Below, in pieces: positions 42,527-50,242 of a stretch of DNA of 59,992 nt. How positions within the stretch are numbered: the first letter of the stretch is position 1; every line of letters begins with the position of its first letter. The translations under genes and the position numbers were made by a program. Source of the stretch: UBA6985 sp946536225 (GTDB lineage: Bacteria > Bacillota_I > Bacilli_A > RF39 > UBA660); assembly GCA_946536225.1 (NCBI GenBank), contig CAMNEE010000004.1, positions 1 to 59,992 on the forward strand. The letters run 5' to 3'. The notes beneath the pieces were generated by a model that was not told the origin of the DNA, did no database searches, and saw only the letters and a list, made by a program, of their open reading frames with translations.

Positions 42527-43861
42527 CCACATATTTGTATATGTACCGTCTTCAGTATAGAAGTCATCTAATCTATTAATATAAGTGTACTCTTTATAAA
42601 GTGTTCCACCGGATTGTTTTTTACTTACTTTATTAAGCCATACACCGTGATTAAGAGACTCTGCTACATAAATATATGTATCATCCATAGCAGCAATAAG
42701 TGCTATATGACCATTTATACCAATTATATCTCCAACTTTATAGTCTCCATTATTTGCATAGTCATATGTTAGAGTATGCATTTCTCCTAGGTCAGATAAA
42801 TCAGGAGCCTTAGGATTATCATTAAATCCTGATCCAATATCTCCAATATCATGTCCTGAGTTTAGAAGTGACCATGACACAAATCCAGAACAATCAAGAC
42901 CATTTGGATAATTAACATTTGTCTTCCATCCATATGTATCATCATAATTTGGAAGTCCACATCCCCACATTTGAGGTTTCCTACAATGTATAGCTTTCAA
43001 ATCTTTATACTTATCTTCACTTAAATATAAACCAATATGATAGTATCTTCCTTCACCATCAACATATCTTTGACCACTGGTATTATTTAATCTTCCATGT
43101 TCAAAGAAGTAAGGTATTCTATATCTAAACGATAATGTCATAAATCTAATGGTTTGTATTAAAGCAGCTCTTGAACCTTTTCCTTCTGCTGCTATTCTAG
43201 TAGCAAGTATATCATCAAGTAAATGTGCTTCATCTTGAGAATATTTACCACATGGAAGGAATGGTTTTTTAGGGTTATATGTAGGTTTCATAATAATATC
43301 GGTTACTATTACATTGGTTTCAGCAACAATACCATTAATAGATTCTGCTTTGATTGTAGCAGTTCCTTCTTTTAACCCATGAATAAGTCCATCATTAACG
43401 GTAACAATACTATCATCACTGGTACTCCATTTAAGAGTTTTATCTCCATTTTCTCCTGCAGTAGTAACATTTGCTCTTAGTTGATATTCTTCATCTATAG
43501 CAAGATAATATTTTGGAGTATTCATTTCAACACTTTTAACATCATTGATTGTAACTGTAATTTTTTTAATATCCTCAGTTAGTCTGTTCTTAACAACAAC
43601 CTTGTAGTTTCCAGTATTGACATTGAACTTACATTCACCGTTGCTTGCATGTATCCAATTCACTCCATCAATGGAACAAACTGGATTAAGAATATCATTT
43701 TGTATTTTTACTGTCATATCTTTTGAGTCATCCTCTAATAGTTCACTATAACTAAAGTTAACTATTCGTATTGGTAAGACGAAATAACAGTATATAAATG
43801 GTGTACTAGAAAGAAATAGTATTAAAAAAAATACAAATACAAATCCTAAAACTTTTTTCAT
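42524..43861 (-). CDS. secreted NlpC/P60-like hydrolase with Ig-like domain
   Basis: A 445-aa cell-wall enzyme. An N-terminal hydrophobic segment (3-27) acts as signal or anchor. A Big_2/Ig-like domain lies at about 115-185 (KSVEMNTPKYYLAIDEEYQL ... IHGLKEGTATIKAES). The C-terminal NlpC/P60-type domain has the catalytic Cys in GLDCSGFVSW (about 324) and His in INGHIALIAA (about 385). Such enzymes cut peptidoglycan stem peptides. Three extra Cys in GKYSQD/CRKPQMWGCGLP regions may form disulfides. The ATG at 43861 follows GTGAT; the longer frame to 43906 has no ribosome-binding site. Confidence 0.88.
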   Translation of the reverse strand: MKKVLGFVFVFFLILFLSSTPFIYCYFVLPIRIVNFSYSELLEDDSKDMTVKIQNDILNPVCSIDGVNWIHASNGECKFNVNTGNYKVVVKNRLTEDIKKITVTINDVKSVEMNTPKYYLAIDEEYQLRANVTTAGENGDKTLKWSTSDDSIVTVNDGLIHGLKEGTATIKAESINGIVAETNVIVTDIIMKPTYNPKKPFLPCGKYSQDEAHLLDDILATRIAAEGKGSRAALIQTIRFMTLSFRYRIPYFFEHGRLNNTSGQRYVDGEGRYYHIGLYLSEDKYKDLKAIHCRKPQMWGCGLPNYDDTYGWKTNVNYPNGLDCSGFVSWSLLNSGHDIGDIGSGFNDNPKAPDLSDLGEMHTLTYDYANNGDYKVGDIIGINGHIALIAAMDDTYIYVAESLNHGVWLNKVSKKQSGGTLYKEYTYINRLDDFYTEDGTYTNMW

Positions 43862-43947
43862 TTCTATCACTAAGAATACAATAACACAATCTAGTTTTAT
43901 TAACAATTAAAAAAGGTATATATGTATCATTTTGCTTGAATTAATTA

Positions 43948-43956
43948 TGCTATAAT
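43948..43956 (+). promoter_or_regulatory. extended -10 promoter
   Basis: TGCTATAAT, 17 bases before the methyltransferase start. Confidence 0.75.
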
Positions 43957-43972
43957 AAAAGTAGGTGAGAAT

Positions 43973-44644
43973 ATGAATAAAGAATTGTTTTTTAAAGCTG
44001 TATCTAAGTTTATTTTAGGAGTATTATTAGTAGGTTTATTATTATTTATTCCAGCAGGATCATTAGAATACTGGAATGCTTGGGTATTCATGGGAATACT
44101 ATTTATTCCTATGTTTATAGGCAGTATTATATTATTGTTTAAAAATCCTATGTTATTAAAATTAAGATTAGATGCTAGAGAAAAAGAAAGCGAGCAAAAA
44201 CAAGTAATCTTACTAAGTGGATTAATGTTTCTAACTGGATTTATTGTAGCTGGTTTAAATTATAGATTCTCATGGATTGTTATACCTGATATAGTTGTAA
44301 TTATTTCTATAATATCATTTATAATATCTTATATTTTATATGCTGAGGTGTTAAGAGAGAATACCTTCTTATCTAGAACTATAGGTGTTCAAAAGAATCA
44401 AAAGGTTATTGATACAGGGTTTTATTCTATTGTTAGACATCCAATGTACTCCATAACTCTTATAATGTTTTTATCTATGCCATTAATACTTGGTTCTATT
44501 ATTTCATTTATTATATTTTTAATATATCCATTTATAATTGTTAAAAGAATTAAGAATGAAGAAAAAGTATTAGAAAAAGACTTAGATGGTTATAAAGAGT
44601 ATAAAAAGAGAGTTAAATATAAATTAATTCCATTTATATGGTAA
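43973..44644 (+). CDS. isoprenylcysteine carboxylmethyltransferase-like membrane methyltransferase
   Basis: A 223-aa protein with five to six membrane helices and the C-terminal SAM-binding motif of the ICMT/PEMT family: VIDTGFYSIVRHPMYS (about 146-161) and EEKVLEKDLDGYKEYKKRVKYKLIPFIW at the end. Bacterial members methylate lipids or small molecules; prenylated CAAX proteins are not expected in bacteria, so the substrate is unknown. AGGTGAGA precedes the ATG. Monocistronic, with a bidirectional hairpin shared with the next, convergent gene. Confidence 0.85.
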   Translation: MNKELFFKAVSKFILGVLLVGLLLFIPAGSLEYWNAWVFMGILFIPMFIGSIILLFKNPMLLKLRLDAREKESEQKQVILLSGLMFLTGFIVAGLNYRFSWIVIPDIVVIISIISFIISYILYAEVLRENTFLSRTIGVQKNQKVIDTGFYSIVRHPMYSITLIMFLSMPLILGSIISFIIFLIYPFIIVKRIKNEEKVLEKDLDGYKEYKKRVKYKLIPFIW

Positions 44645-44676
44645 ATAAAAACACTAACAATCATGTTAGTGTTTTA
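44645..44676. terminator. bidirectional terminator, copy 1 of a 32-base repeat
   Basis: Stem AAAACACTAACA / TGTTAGTGTTTT with loop ATCA and T-rich flanks on both strands. The same 32 bases recur at 45305-45336. Confidence 0.88.
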
Positions 44677-44678
44677 TT

Positions 44679-45224
44679 TTATAGTTTATCAACTTCTTCA
44701 ATGAATCTATTTAATCCTTTATACCATTCAAGCATTCCTTTTTTCCTCTCAGCAAACTTATTAAATTCTTCTTCATTATATGTATTTTTGCTTTTCCATC
44801 TATCTAGTGCACGTTGATAACATGTTTCAACACTTGTTCTCATGATTATTATTTGTCCCTTTAGAATAGAGTAGTCACGTATATTTCGATATTGTGCTGA
44901 GTCAATTACTAGTGTTTTATTACTATCTTTAAAACAATCTAATACTTTTAAATAAAAATCATCAAAGTTAGTAAATAAATAATCCTTTGGCTTATCACCA
45001 AAAATGGTTCTTAACTCTTCACTTTCTTTATTATCGGATTCATTTTTATTAAAAACAATATCCGTATCTATTACTATGTAATTGTCATCTTTATTGTATT
45101 TATCACAGAAGAATGATTTACCACTTCCGGATTCACCTGTGATATTAATTATTTTATCATCAGTAATAATTTTAATATAAGGTTCTTTATTAATCTTAAG
45201 ATCGATAAGTATATCTTCGTTCAT
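44679..45224 (-). CDS. P-loop NTPase, 181 aa
   Basis: A small cytosolic protein with Walker A ITGESGSGKSFFCDKY (about 32-47). It also has a Walker B-like strand (KTLVIDSAQYRN) and a late Arg-rich helix (TSVETCYQRALDRWKSK) like the lid of small-molecule or nucleotide kinases. I cannot assign the substrate. AGGTGAT precedes the ATG at 45224. It shares orientation and style with the P-loop gene at 45824 but not obvious sequence beyond the motifs. Its terminator is an exact copy of the one behind the next gene. Confidence 0.78.
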   Translation of the reverse strand: MNEDILIDLKINKEPYIKIITDDKIINITGESGSGKSFFCDKYNKDDNYIVIDTDIVFNKNESDNKESEELRTIFGDKPKDYLFTNFDDFYLKVLDCFKDSNKTLVIDSAQYRNIRDYSILKGQIIIMRTSVETCYQRALDRWKSKNTYNEEEFNKFAERKKGMLEWYKGLNRFIEEVDKL

Positions 45225-45304
45225 TTTTATCACCTATAAGTATTATACTATAAGAAAAAGTAATAAGACTATTCTTTGCTTTATAGTTAACACGATATTT
45301 AGAT

Positions 45305-45336
45305 ATAAAAACACTAACAATCATGTTAGTGTTTTA
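45305..45336. terminator. bidirectional terminator, copy 2 of a 32-base repeat
   Basis: Identical 32 bases to 44645-44676, again placed directly after the stop of a minus-strand gene; here no convergent gene uses it from the plus side. Confidence 0.85.
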
Positions 45337-45339
45337 CTT

Positions 45340-45684
45340 TTATAAACTATAATATTCTTTAATGAATCCTATAATATCTGAGTTGTTTTCTTTCACTTTT
45401 GGATCTTGAAGTAATTCTTCAATAGTAAAGTATTCTCCATCTATGTTAGCTCCAACTTCATAGAAATAATGATGATATGTTCTATTTTCTTTATGTGATA
45501 CAGAGTACTTATCATGTACTTTATCAAATAAGAATTTAACATTATCAGTATTAAACTTTTCTTTTATTTCTTCTATGTTATTACCTTTGATATTAGGAAA
45601 TAAGTACATATCCCATCTTTCATCAAAGTAGTTTAAAAATTTATTGTCTTTTTTTACTATAATTATTGAATGTACGCTTTCCAT
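45340..45684 (-). CDS. Nudix-fold-like protein lacking the Nudix box, 114 aa
   Basis: The start SVHSIIIVKKDNKFLNYFDERWDMYLFPNI follows the pattern of Nudix proteins (strand, loop, then WxxWxFP), and YHHYFYEVGANIDGEYFTIEELL resembles the later strands and the EL helix. The catalytic Nudix box (GX5EX7REUXEEXGU) is missing: the segment after FPNI reads KGNNIEEIKEKF. It is therefore probably inactive as a pyrophosphatase, or a binding protein. AGGAGT precedes the start. It lies between two P-loop genes on the same strand. Confidence 0.65.
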   Translation of the reverse strand: MESVHSIIIVKKDNKFLNYFDERWDMYLFPNIKGNNIEEIKEKFNTDNVKFLFDKVHDKYSVSHKENRTYHHYFYEVGANIDGEYFTIEELLQDPKVKENNSDIIGFIKEYYSL

Positions 45685-45823
45685 ATTTAACTCCTAACAT
45701 AAATGATTATATTATAAATAATATGATAATAATAGTTATATATACTAAATCTACTTTAACTATTTATCATTATAGAGATGGCTTTTATTTCTAAATGGTT
45801 CAATAATCATAGAAATTTAAAAC

Positions 45824-46369
45824 TTATTTATCAGTAATTTTTAATGCTAAATCATTTATTATTTTATCTCTTTTTTCACCATAAGAAGTATTTATTAAAT
45901 TAGCATTATATTTCTTACATTCATCCTTTAATTTTTTATTTAAGTCTAATATTACTTTAATATTTCTTTCAACATCTTCAATACGAGAAGAATATTCATA
46001 GTCTTTAGAGTATTTAATTAATATATCTCTTATATTATCTTCATTTAAATCTAAATTAGCTAAATAATAAAACTCTAAATTATCTTTACTCTTTAACTTA
46101 TTATATACTTCTGGACCATAAATAAACTCAAAAACTGAATTGATACCATGCCTAGAAGCATCAGTTAATGCATACTCAATTAACGATTCCATAAATGGCA
46201 AATAATCTTCTAAAGGTAGTCCATCTTCAAACCAAGCAGCATCAACACTATTTGTAATATGATCCATATTATAATAATTATATCCATATTTTGTTTGAAG
46301 TAGTCTTCCCAATGTAGACTTTCCAGATCTTTTATTACCACCAATAATAACTACTTTTCCTTTATTCAT
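45824..46369 (-). CDS. P-loop kinase-like protein, 181 aa
   Basis: The N-terminus GKVVIIGGNKRSGKSTLGRLLQ (about 4-25) holds Walker A GNKRSGKST. The later segments YNYYNMDHITNSVDAAWF (DxD-like substrate loop) and LINTSYGEKRDKIINDL at the end fit a small kinase of the adenylate-kinase-like group. The substrate is unknown. The ATG at 46369 follows AGGTGAA; the upstream frame to 46447 runs through the promoter and is excluded. Extended -10 promoter at 46389-46397. No strong terminator was seen after it. Confidence 0.8.
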   Translation of the reverse strand: MNKGKVVIIGGNKRSGKSTLGRLLQTKYGYNYYNMDHITNSVDAAWFEDGLPLEDYLPFMESLIEYALTDASRHGINSVFEFIYGPEVYNKLKSKDNLEFYYLANLDLNEDNIRDILIKYSKDYEYSSRIEDVERNIKVILDLNKKLKDECKKYNANLINTSYGEKRDKIINDLALKITDK

Positions 46370-46388
46370 AATATATTCACCTAGAAAT

Positions 46389-46397
46389 ATTATACCA
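46389..46397 (-). promoter_or_regulatory. extended -10 promoter of the P-loop kinase gene
   Basis: Minus-strand TGGTATAAT, 20 bases before the start at 46369. Confidence 0.7.
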
Positions 46398-46398
46398 T

Positions 46399-46424
46399 GA
46401 AAAAAAGTAGCTAGGCTACTTTGA
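46399..46424 (-). terminator. orphan minus-strand terminator-like hairpin
   Basis: AAGTAGC-TAG-GCTACTT, followed on the minus strand by seven T. It lies upstream of the promoter of the minus-strand kinase gene, with no minus-strand gene between it and the divergent GNAT gene. It may be a relic of a lost gene or an insulator. Confidence 0.5.
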
Positions 46425-46505
46425 TTACTTAATGGCACGATAATCATAATTGTTTCAAACTTTTATTATGTTACATAAAATAAACAATTAAATCAGCAAT
46501 AGTCA

Positions 46506-46514
46506 TGATATAAT
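46506..46514 (+). promoter_or_regulatory. extended -10 promoter
   Basis: TGATATAAT, 22 bases before the GNAT gene start at 46537. Confidence 0.7.
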
Positions 46515-46536
46515 ATTTATGATAGGAGTTGTAAAT

Positions 46537-47280
46537 ATGAATGAGTATATTAATTTAGATGAAAAGAATATTGAAGAAGAGCATATCTGCTGTGCAATTG
46601 GGGATCCTAAACATCAAGAAGGTGTAGATAAAAAGAAAGAATGGATTAAGAGTAAATTAAAAGATGGACATGTATTTAGAAAACTAAATGCAAGAGGTAA
46701 AATCTTTATTGAATATGAACCAATAGAAACAGCTTGGGTTCCTATCAAAGGAAAGAATTATATGCATATTTATTGTTTATGGGTAGCAGGTAGTTTTAAA
46801 GGAAAAGGTATTGGTAAAGAATTATTAGAATATGCTATTGAAGATGCTAAATCTAAAAAAATGAGTGGTGTATGTACTTTGGTATCACAAAAGAAGAAAC
46901 CATTTATTGGAGATAAGAAATTCTTCGAACATTTTGGATTTAAAGTAGTAGATACAATCAATGATTATGAATTAATGACATTATCTTTTGATGATAAAGA
47001 TATACCTAAGTTTAGTGATTCAGCTCGTAAGATGAAAATTGATAGCCAAGATTTCACTATTTATTATGCTAATGAATGCCCTTATGTAGAATATGAAGTA
47101 AAAGAATTATCTGATTATGCAAAAGAAAAAGGTATTAAATTAAACTTTGTAAAAATTGATTCATTAGAAAAAGCTAAAAATGCGCCATGTATATTTAATA
47201 ATTGGGCTAACTTTTATAAAGGTAAGTTTGTTTCAAATACAATTCTAAATGCAAATGCATTTGAAAAATTAATAAAATAA
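46537..47280 (+). CDS. GNAT acetyltransferase fused to a YoaP-type domain
   Basis: A 247-aa two-domain protein. The N-terminal GNAT fold (about 1-155) has the acetyl-CoA loop GSFKGKGIGKELLEYAIEDAK (about 84-104) and a FFEHFGFKVVDTIND end. The C-terminal YoaP-like thioredoxin-fold domain (about 165-245) contains FTIYYANECPYVEYEVKELSDYAK, where a single Cys precedes Pro as in the YoaP family, and FYKGKFVSNTILN. The acceptor substrate is unknown. AGGAGT 8 bases upstream favours the ATG at 46537 over 46519. Monocistronic, with a bidirectional terminator shared with tRNA-Trp. Confidence 0.88.
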   Translation: MNEYINLDEKNIEEEHICCAIGDPKHQEGVDKKKEWIKSKLKDGHVFRKLNARGKIFIEYEPIETAWVPIKGKNYMHIYCLWVAGSFKGKGIGKELLEYAIEDAKSKKMSGVCTLVSQKKKPFIGDKKFFEHFGFKVVDTINDYELMTLSFDDKDIPKFSDSARKMKIDSQDFTIYYANECPYVEYEVKELSDYAKEKGIKLNFVKIDSLEKAKNAPCIFNNWANFYKGKFVSNTILNANAFEKLIK

Positions 47281-47310
47281 AAAAAGATTTAGGTTATTCC
47301 TAAATCTTTT
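47281..47310. terminator. bidirectional terminator between the GNAT gene and tRNA-Trp
   Basis: Stem AAAAGATTTAGG / CCTAAATCTTTT with loop TTATT. Confidence 0.88.
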
Positions 47311-47320
47311 AATTTTCAAA

Positions 47321-47394
47321 TGGCAGGGGTGGAAGGAATCGAACCCTCCTCTGTGGTTTTGGAGACCATCATACTACCGATGTACTACACCCCT
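47321..47394 (-). tRNA. tRNA-Trp (CCA)
   Basis: The minus strand folds as a 74-base cloverleaf with acceptor AGGGGTG / CACCCCT, discriminator G and encoded CCA. The D arm is GTAC / GTAT, the anticodon loop CTCCAAA gives anticodon CCA, and the T arm is GAGGG / CCTTC with loop TTCGATT. The top anticodon pair is A-C. A CCA anticodon reads UGG only, consistent with UGA not coding for Trp here. Confidence 0.95.
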
Positions 47395-47412
47395 ATGTCA
47401 AATGACAAATCG

Positions 47413-47421
47413 ATTATAGCA
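47413..47421 (-). promoter_or_regulatory. extended -10 promoter of tRNA-Trp
   Basis: Minus-strand TGCTATAAT, 19 bases before the tRNA 5' end; overlaps the region of the divergent promoter at 47428-47456. Confidence 0.7.
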
Positions 47422-47427
47422 CAGAAT

Positions 47428-47456
47428 TTGACCAAATGCTAGAAATATGTTATTCT
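47428..47456 (+). promoter_or_regulatory. promoter of the 239-aa unknown gene
   Basis: TTGACC (47428-47433), 17 bases, TATTCT (47451-47456) with TG extension at 47448-47449. Confidence 0.65.
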
Positions 47457-47483
47457 AGACAAAATTTTTTATGGAGGTGTATT

Positions 47484-48203
47484 ATGAGTAATTTAAAATA
47501 TTTAAGAGAAGTATTAAAACAAATAAATGAAAAGAAAGACCCTATATTAAATATGTATTTAGGTGATTTAAGACATTCGTTTTTTATGGAAAATAGCGAA
47601 AACGACGCATCACTTGAAATTCTATCTACAAGTGGTAAAGCAAAAGTGGATGTTGAAGTTATAGAAGTTTCTCCTTTAAAAAAGGAATATGAAATTTCAA
47701 TAAAAAGATTACTTAATAAAGAAAAAGCTTTAGAAGTAACTATATATAATACAAAAGAACAACTTGCAGTATCAAAAAAATATAAAAAACTTGATGATGC
47801 AGTTGAATTAACTAGTACTACAGTTAAAACTACAAAAGGTGTTGTTGATGAAATAGCATCTAATACTGCTATCTATTCATTTGATAGACTTGAATTAATA
47901 AATCCACATTATAATTATGAAAAAGAACCTGTTCAAATATTATCTGCTGTTCTTTATAGTATACTTAGCACAAGTAATCTTGAACCAGATAACAAAGTTT
48001 CATTTGTATCTAGTTCAATAAATACAAATGGAAGAGTTGAAGTTAGAACACAAGTAGAAGAATCAGGTAATAAACATGATGAAACTACATATCCATATAC
48101 TGATCAAAAAAATGCAGTTTTAAATGAATATGATGAATATTTAAACGGTAATTTAAGACCATCTGTAGTATTTGTAAACGAAGAAACTACAAGAAATAAA
48201 TAA
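47484..48203 (+). CDS. hypothetical protein, 239 aa
   Basis: Family not recognised. It is soluble, with a helical N-terminus (SNLKYLREVLKQINEKKDP), a beta-rich middle (about 45-120, LEILSTSGKAKVDVEVIEV, KEYEISIKRLL), and a long Ser/Thr-rich second half with alternating strands (KVSFVSSSINTNGRVEVRTQ). The ATG at 47484 follows GGAGGTG; the frame is open to 47436, but that would begin in the promoter. It has its own terminator and stands in front of the FtsK-like cluster. Confidence 0.78.
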   Translation: MSNLKYLREVLKQINEKKDPILNMYLGDLRHSFFMENSENDASLEILSTSGKAKVDVEVIEVSPLKKEYEISIKRLLNKEKALEVTIYNTKEQLAVSKKYKKLDDAVELTSTTVKTTKGVVDEIASNTAIYSFDRLELINPHYNYEKEPVQILSAVLYSILSTSNLEPDNKVSFVSSSINTNGRVEVRTQVEESGNKHDETTYPYTDQKNAVLNEYDEYLNGNLRPSVVFVNEETTRNK

Positions 48204-48228
48204 TACCATTTTTAATGGTATTTTTATT
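48202..48228 (+). terminator. Rho-independent terminator
   Basis: Stem AATACCATT / AATGGTATT with loop TTT and T-rich tail. Confidence 0.85.
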
Positions 48229-48246
48229 TTGTTTAAATATAACTGA

Positions 48247-48255
48247 TGCTATAAT
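48247..48255 (+). promoter_or_regulatory. extended -10 promoter of the four-gene FtsK-like cluster
   Basis: TGCTATAAT, 21 bases before the start at 48277. Confidence 0.75.
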
Positions 48256-48276
48256 TGTGTTAAGGTGGTTGATAGT

Positions 48277-49662
48277 ATGATAGAAAGATATATGCCTTAT
48301 TTAAACTATTTAAATAAGAATATTTTTATCCCTGATTTAGACACAATTTATAAATATAGTACAAATACCTTACTTATTAAAGATATATATGAATTTAATC
48401 ATTATAAGGAAGATTTAAAATATTTAATAAGAGAAACATTAGAAAATGATGGCTTATATAATTATGTTTTATCTAATATGAAAAATAATAATTATGTATA
48501 TGCAATTCAAATGATTCTCCTAAGAGACAATAAAAATGTTGGTACACTTTCTCTTACTAAGAGAACATATGCCATGGCAGTTAATAAACTAATGCAAGAA
48601 AACTTCTCTGATACAGCTAAAATGAGAGCATCTTTACTTTTAAGTTATACATCAGTAGAAAAAAGTTATTTAAATAATTCTAATTTAAGTACAACAGTTA
48701 CTTTTAAAAATGGTAATAAAGTATCTATTAGTAATACAATACTTCTAGATATATTACTTGCTAATGAATTAGATAGTAAAGCAATTATTAATAAAACTGG
48801 ATTAGACACTGAAACAATTAATTTGTTAACATATTCCTTTTTATCAACAGGAATATTAAAGCAATACTTATTTGATGATGACGTATTAAATAAGATTGAA
48901 TTCTTTAATCATATAGATACATCATCTATAGTTCTTACTCAAAGTGAACAACCTAAGATGATGCTTAATAGTAAAACTCAAGATGAATTATTTAAGTATT
49001 CCAACAAAGAGTATTCGCCATTTGAATTACTATTCCATGTATATTTAAGAATGCAAGAACTTGAGTTTTCTATACAATCTCTTGCATATATTGCTCAAGA
49101 ACTTGGACTTAATTATTTATATCAAGGAGGAGTATTACAAATTAATTATGGTGAATATAATATAGAATACTCAAAAGAACGTTTTAGAGTTCTTACTAAA
49201 GAAGAAGTAACCAGAACTAAGTTCTATCAATTAGAAGCTAAGATTTTAGAAAATATTAAGATTAATAAAGAAAATGAAACAAAGTTATTTAATAACATAG
49301 CTTATTATAATAACTATTATCTTTATGATGGAGTATCTGATAAAGATAAAATAGTTACATTCTTAAGACTAGTTTCAAGTGTTAGAACATATAGAACTAA
49401 TTTTACTAACTATGTTAAGTTTTTATATAATAAAATACTAGGAAACTTAGACTATGAAATATATATGATTACTAATAATGTACGTAATAGAGAAACGGAA
49501 TGTATTATCCCGATTACCATTCTAAAAGCAGATGGTACTTATTATGTAATAGATCCTTATAGAGATATAAGAGTAACTAATTATAAGGATATAGGTAATT
49601 ATTTAAGTGCTAAAGAATACTATAGTAATTTATTTGATGGAAAGTGTGATATTTTATGTTAG
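48277..49662 (+). CDS. hypothetical large helical protein, 461 aa
   Basis: First gene of the cluster; family not recognised. It is soluble, mostly helical and Tyr/Asn/Leu-rich, with repeated segments of 30-40 residues that look like helical-repeat or scaffold architecture up to about 250. A mixed C-terminal domain (about 300-461) ends in a strand pair CIIPITILKADGTYYVIDPYRDIRV. No Cys-His-Asp triad or nucleotide motif is visible. AAGGTGG lies 8 bases before the ATG at 48277. It overlaps the next gene by 7 bases, indicating coupled expression. Confidence 0.8.
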   Translation: MIERYMPYLNYLNKNIFIPDLDTIYKYSTNTLLIKDIYEFNHYKEDLKYLIRETLENDGLYNYVLSNMKNNNYVYAIQMILLRDNKNVGTLSLTKRTYAMAVNKLMQENFSDTAKMRASLLLSYTSVEKSYLNNSNLSTTVTFKNGNKVSISNTILLDILLANELDSKAIINKTGLDTETINLLTYSFLSTGILKQYLFDDDVLNKIEFFNHIDTSSIVLTQSEQPKMMLNSKTQDELFKYSNKEYSPFELLFHVYLRMQELEFSIQSLAYIAQELGLNYLYQGGVLQINYGEYNIEYSKERFRVLTKEEVTRTKFYQLEAKILENIKINKENETKLFNNIAYYNNYYLYDGVSDKDKIVTFLRLVSSVRTYRTNFTNYVKFLYNKILGNLDYEIYMITNNVRNRETECIIPITILKADGTYYVIDPYRDIRVTNYKDIGNYLSAKEYYSNLFDGKCDILC

Positions 49663-49871
49663 ATAAATTAAGAGAAATAGTTTTAGAATTAATGGATAAA
49701 AAAGATGAAAATTTTAATAAATATTCTATTATTAATGATATACTAAAAAATAATGAATGTTTTTTAGAAATGGATATTGATACAGCTATAAGTATATTAA
49801 AAGATTTAGGATATACTGAAGAAGATTCCTTAAAGATATATACTTATTTAGTTGGTATTGATAATTATTAG
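49656..49871 (+). CDS. small helical protein, 71 aa
   Basis: A four-helix-like acidic protein (LDKLREIVLELMDKK, KYSIINDILKNN, DIDTAISILKDLGYTEEDSLKIYTYL). The end looks like a small helical adaptor domain of UBA-like shape; this is a shape impression only. Its ATG overlaps the 461-aa gene, and the D gene follows 11 bases after. Its role is likely as a subunit or adaptor in the cluster. Confidence 0.72.
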   Translation: MLDKLREIVLELMDKKDENFNKYSIINDILKNNECFLEMDIDTAISILKDLGYTEEDSLKIYTYLVGIDNY

Positions 49872-49882
49872 GAGGTTTTAAA

Positions 49883-50233
49883 ATGGATATACCTAAAATT
49901 AATCGTGAAGAAGTAGATTTTACAAGTGATTCAGAAATATGTAATGTAGGTTACTATGAAGGAGTATTAAACGATAGACCATATAGATTAGAGGTTTGGT
50001 CTAGTTATGGAATAGATGTTGCAACATATTTTATTTCTACTTTTAATTTAAAAGAGGAGGAAGTAAAACATTTTATTGTTTCAACAGATACTATTGATAT
50101 TATTGAAGATGAAATAAAATTTGAAATAATTGAAAATGATGGTAATGAATTCTATTCAGTAAATATTCCACTTAGAGATAGAGATAAAACATATGCAGAT
50201 TTAAAAATAGATTTAAAACCATATGATTTATAG
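49883..50233 (+). CDS. beta-rich hypothetical protein, 116 aa
   Basis: A soluble acidic protein with predicted antiparallel strands (CNVGYYEGVLNDRPYRLEVWSSY, VKHFIVSTDTIDIIEDEIKFEII, EFYSVNIPL), reminiscent of a small beta sandwich; no family recognised. AGGAGG precedes the ATG. It lies 9 bases before the FtsK-like ATPase gene in the same operon. Confidence 0.72.
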   Translation: MDIPKINREEVDFTSDSEICNVGYYEGVLNDRPYRLEVWSSYGIDVATYFISTFNLKEEEVKHFIVSTDTIDIIEDEIKFEIIENDGNEFYSVNIPLRDRDKTYADLKIDLKPYDL

Positions 50234-50242
50234 GAGTTACTT

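Noticed and set aside
45340..45684. Active Nudix hydrolase
   Set aside because: The fold-like N-terminus is present but the catalytic Nudix box is missing.
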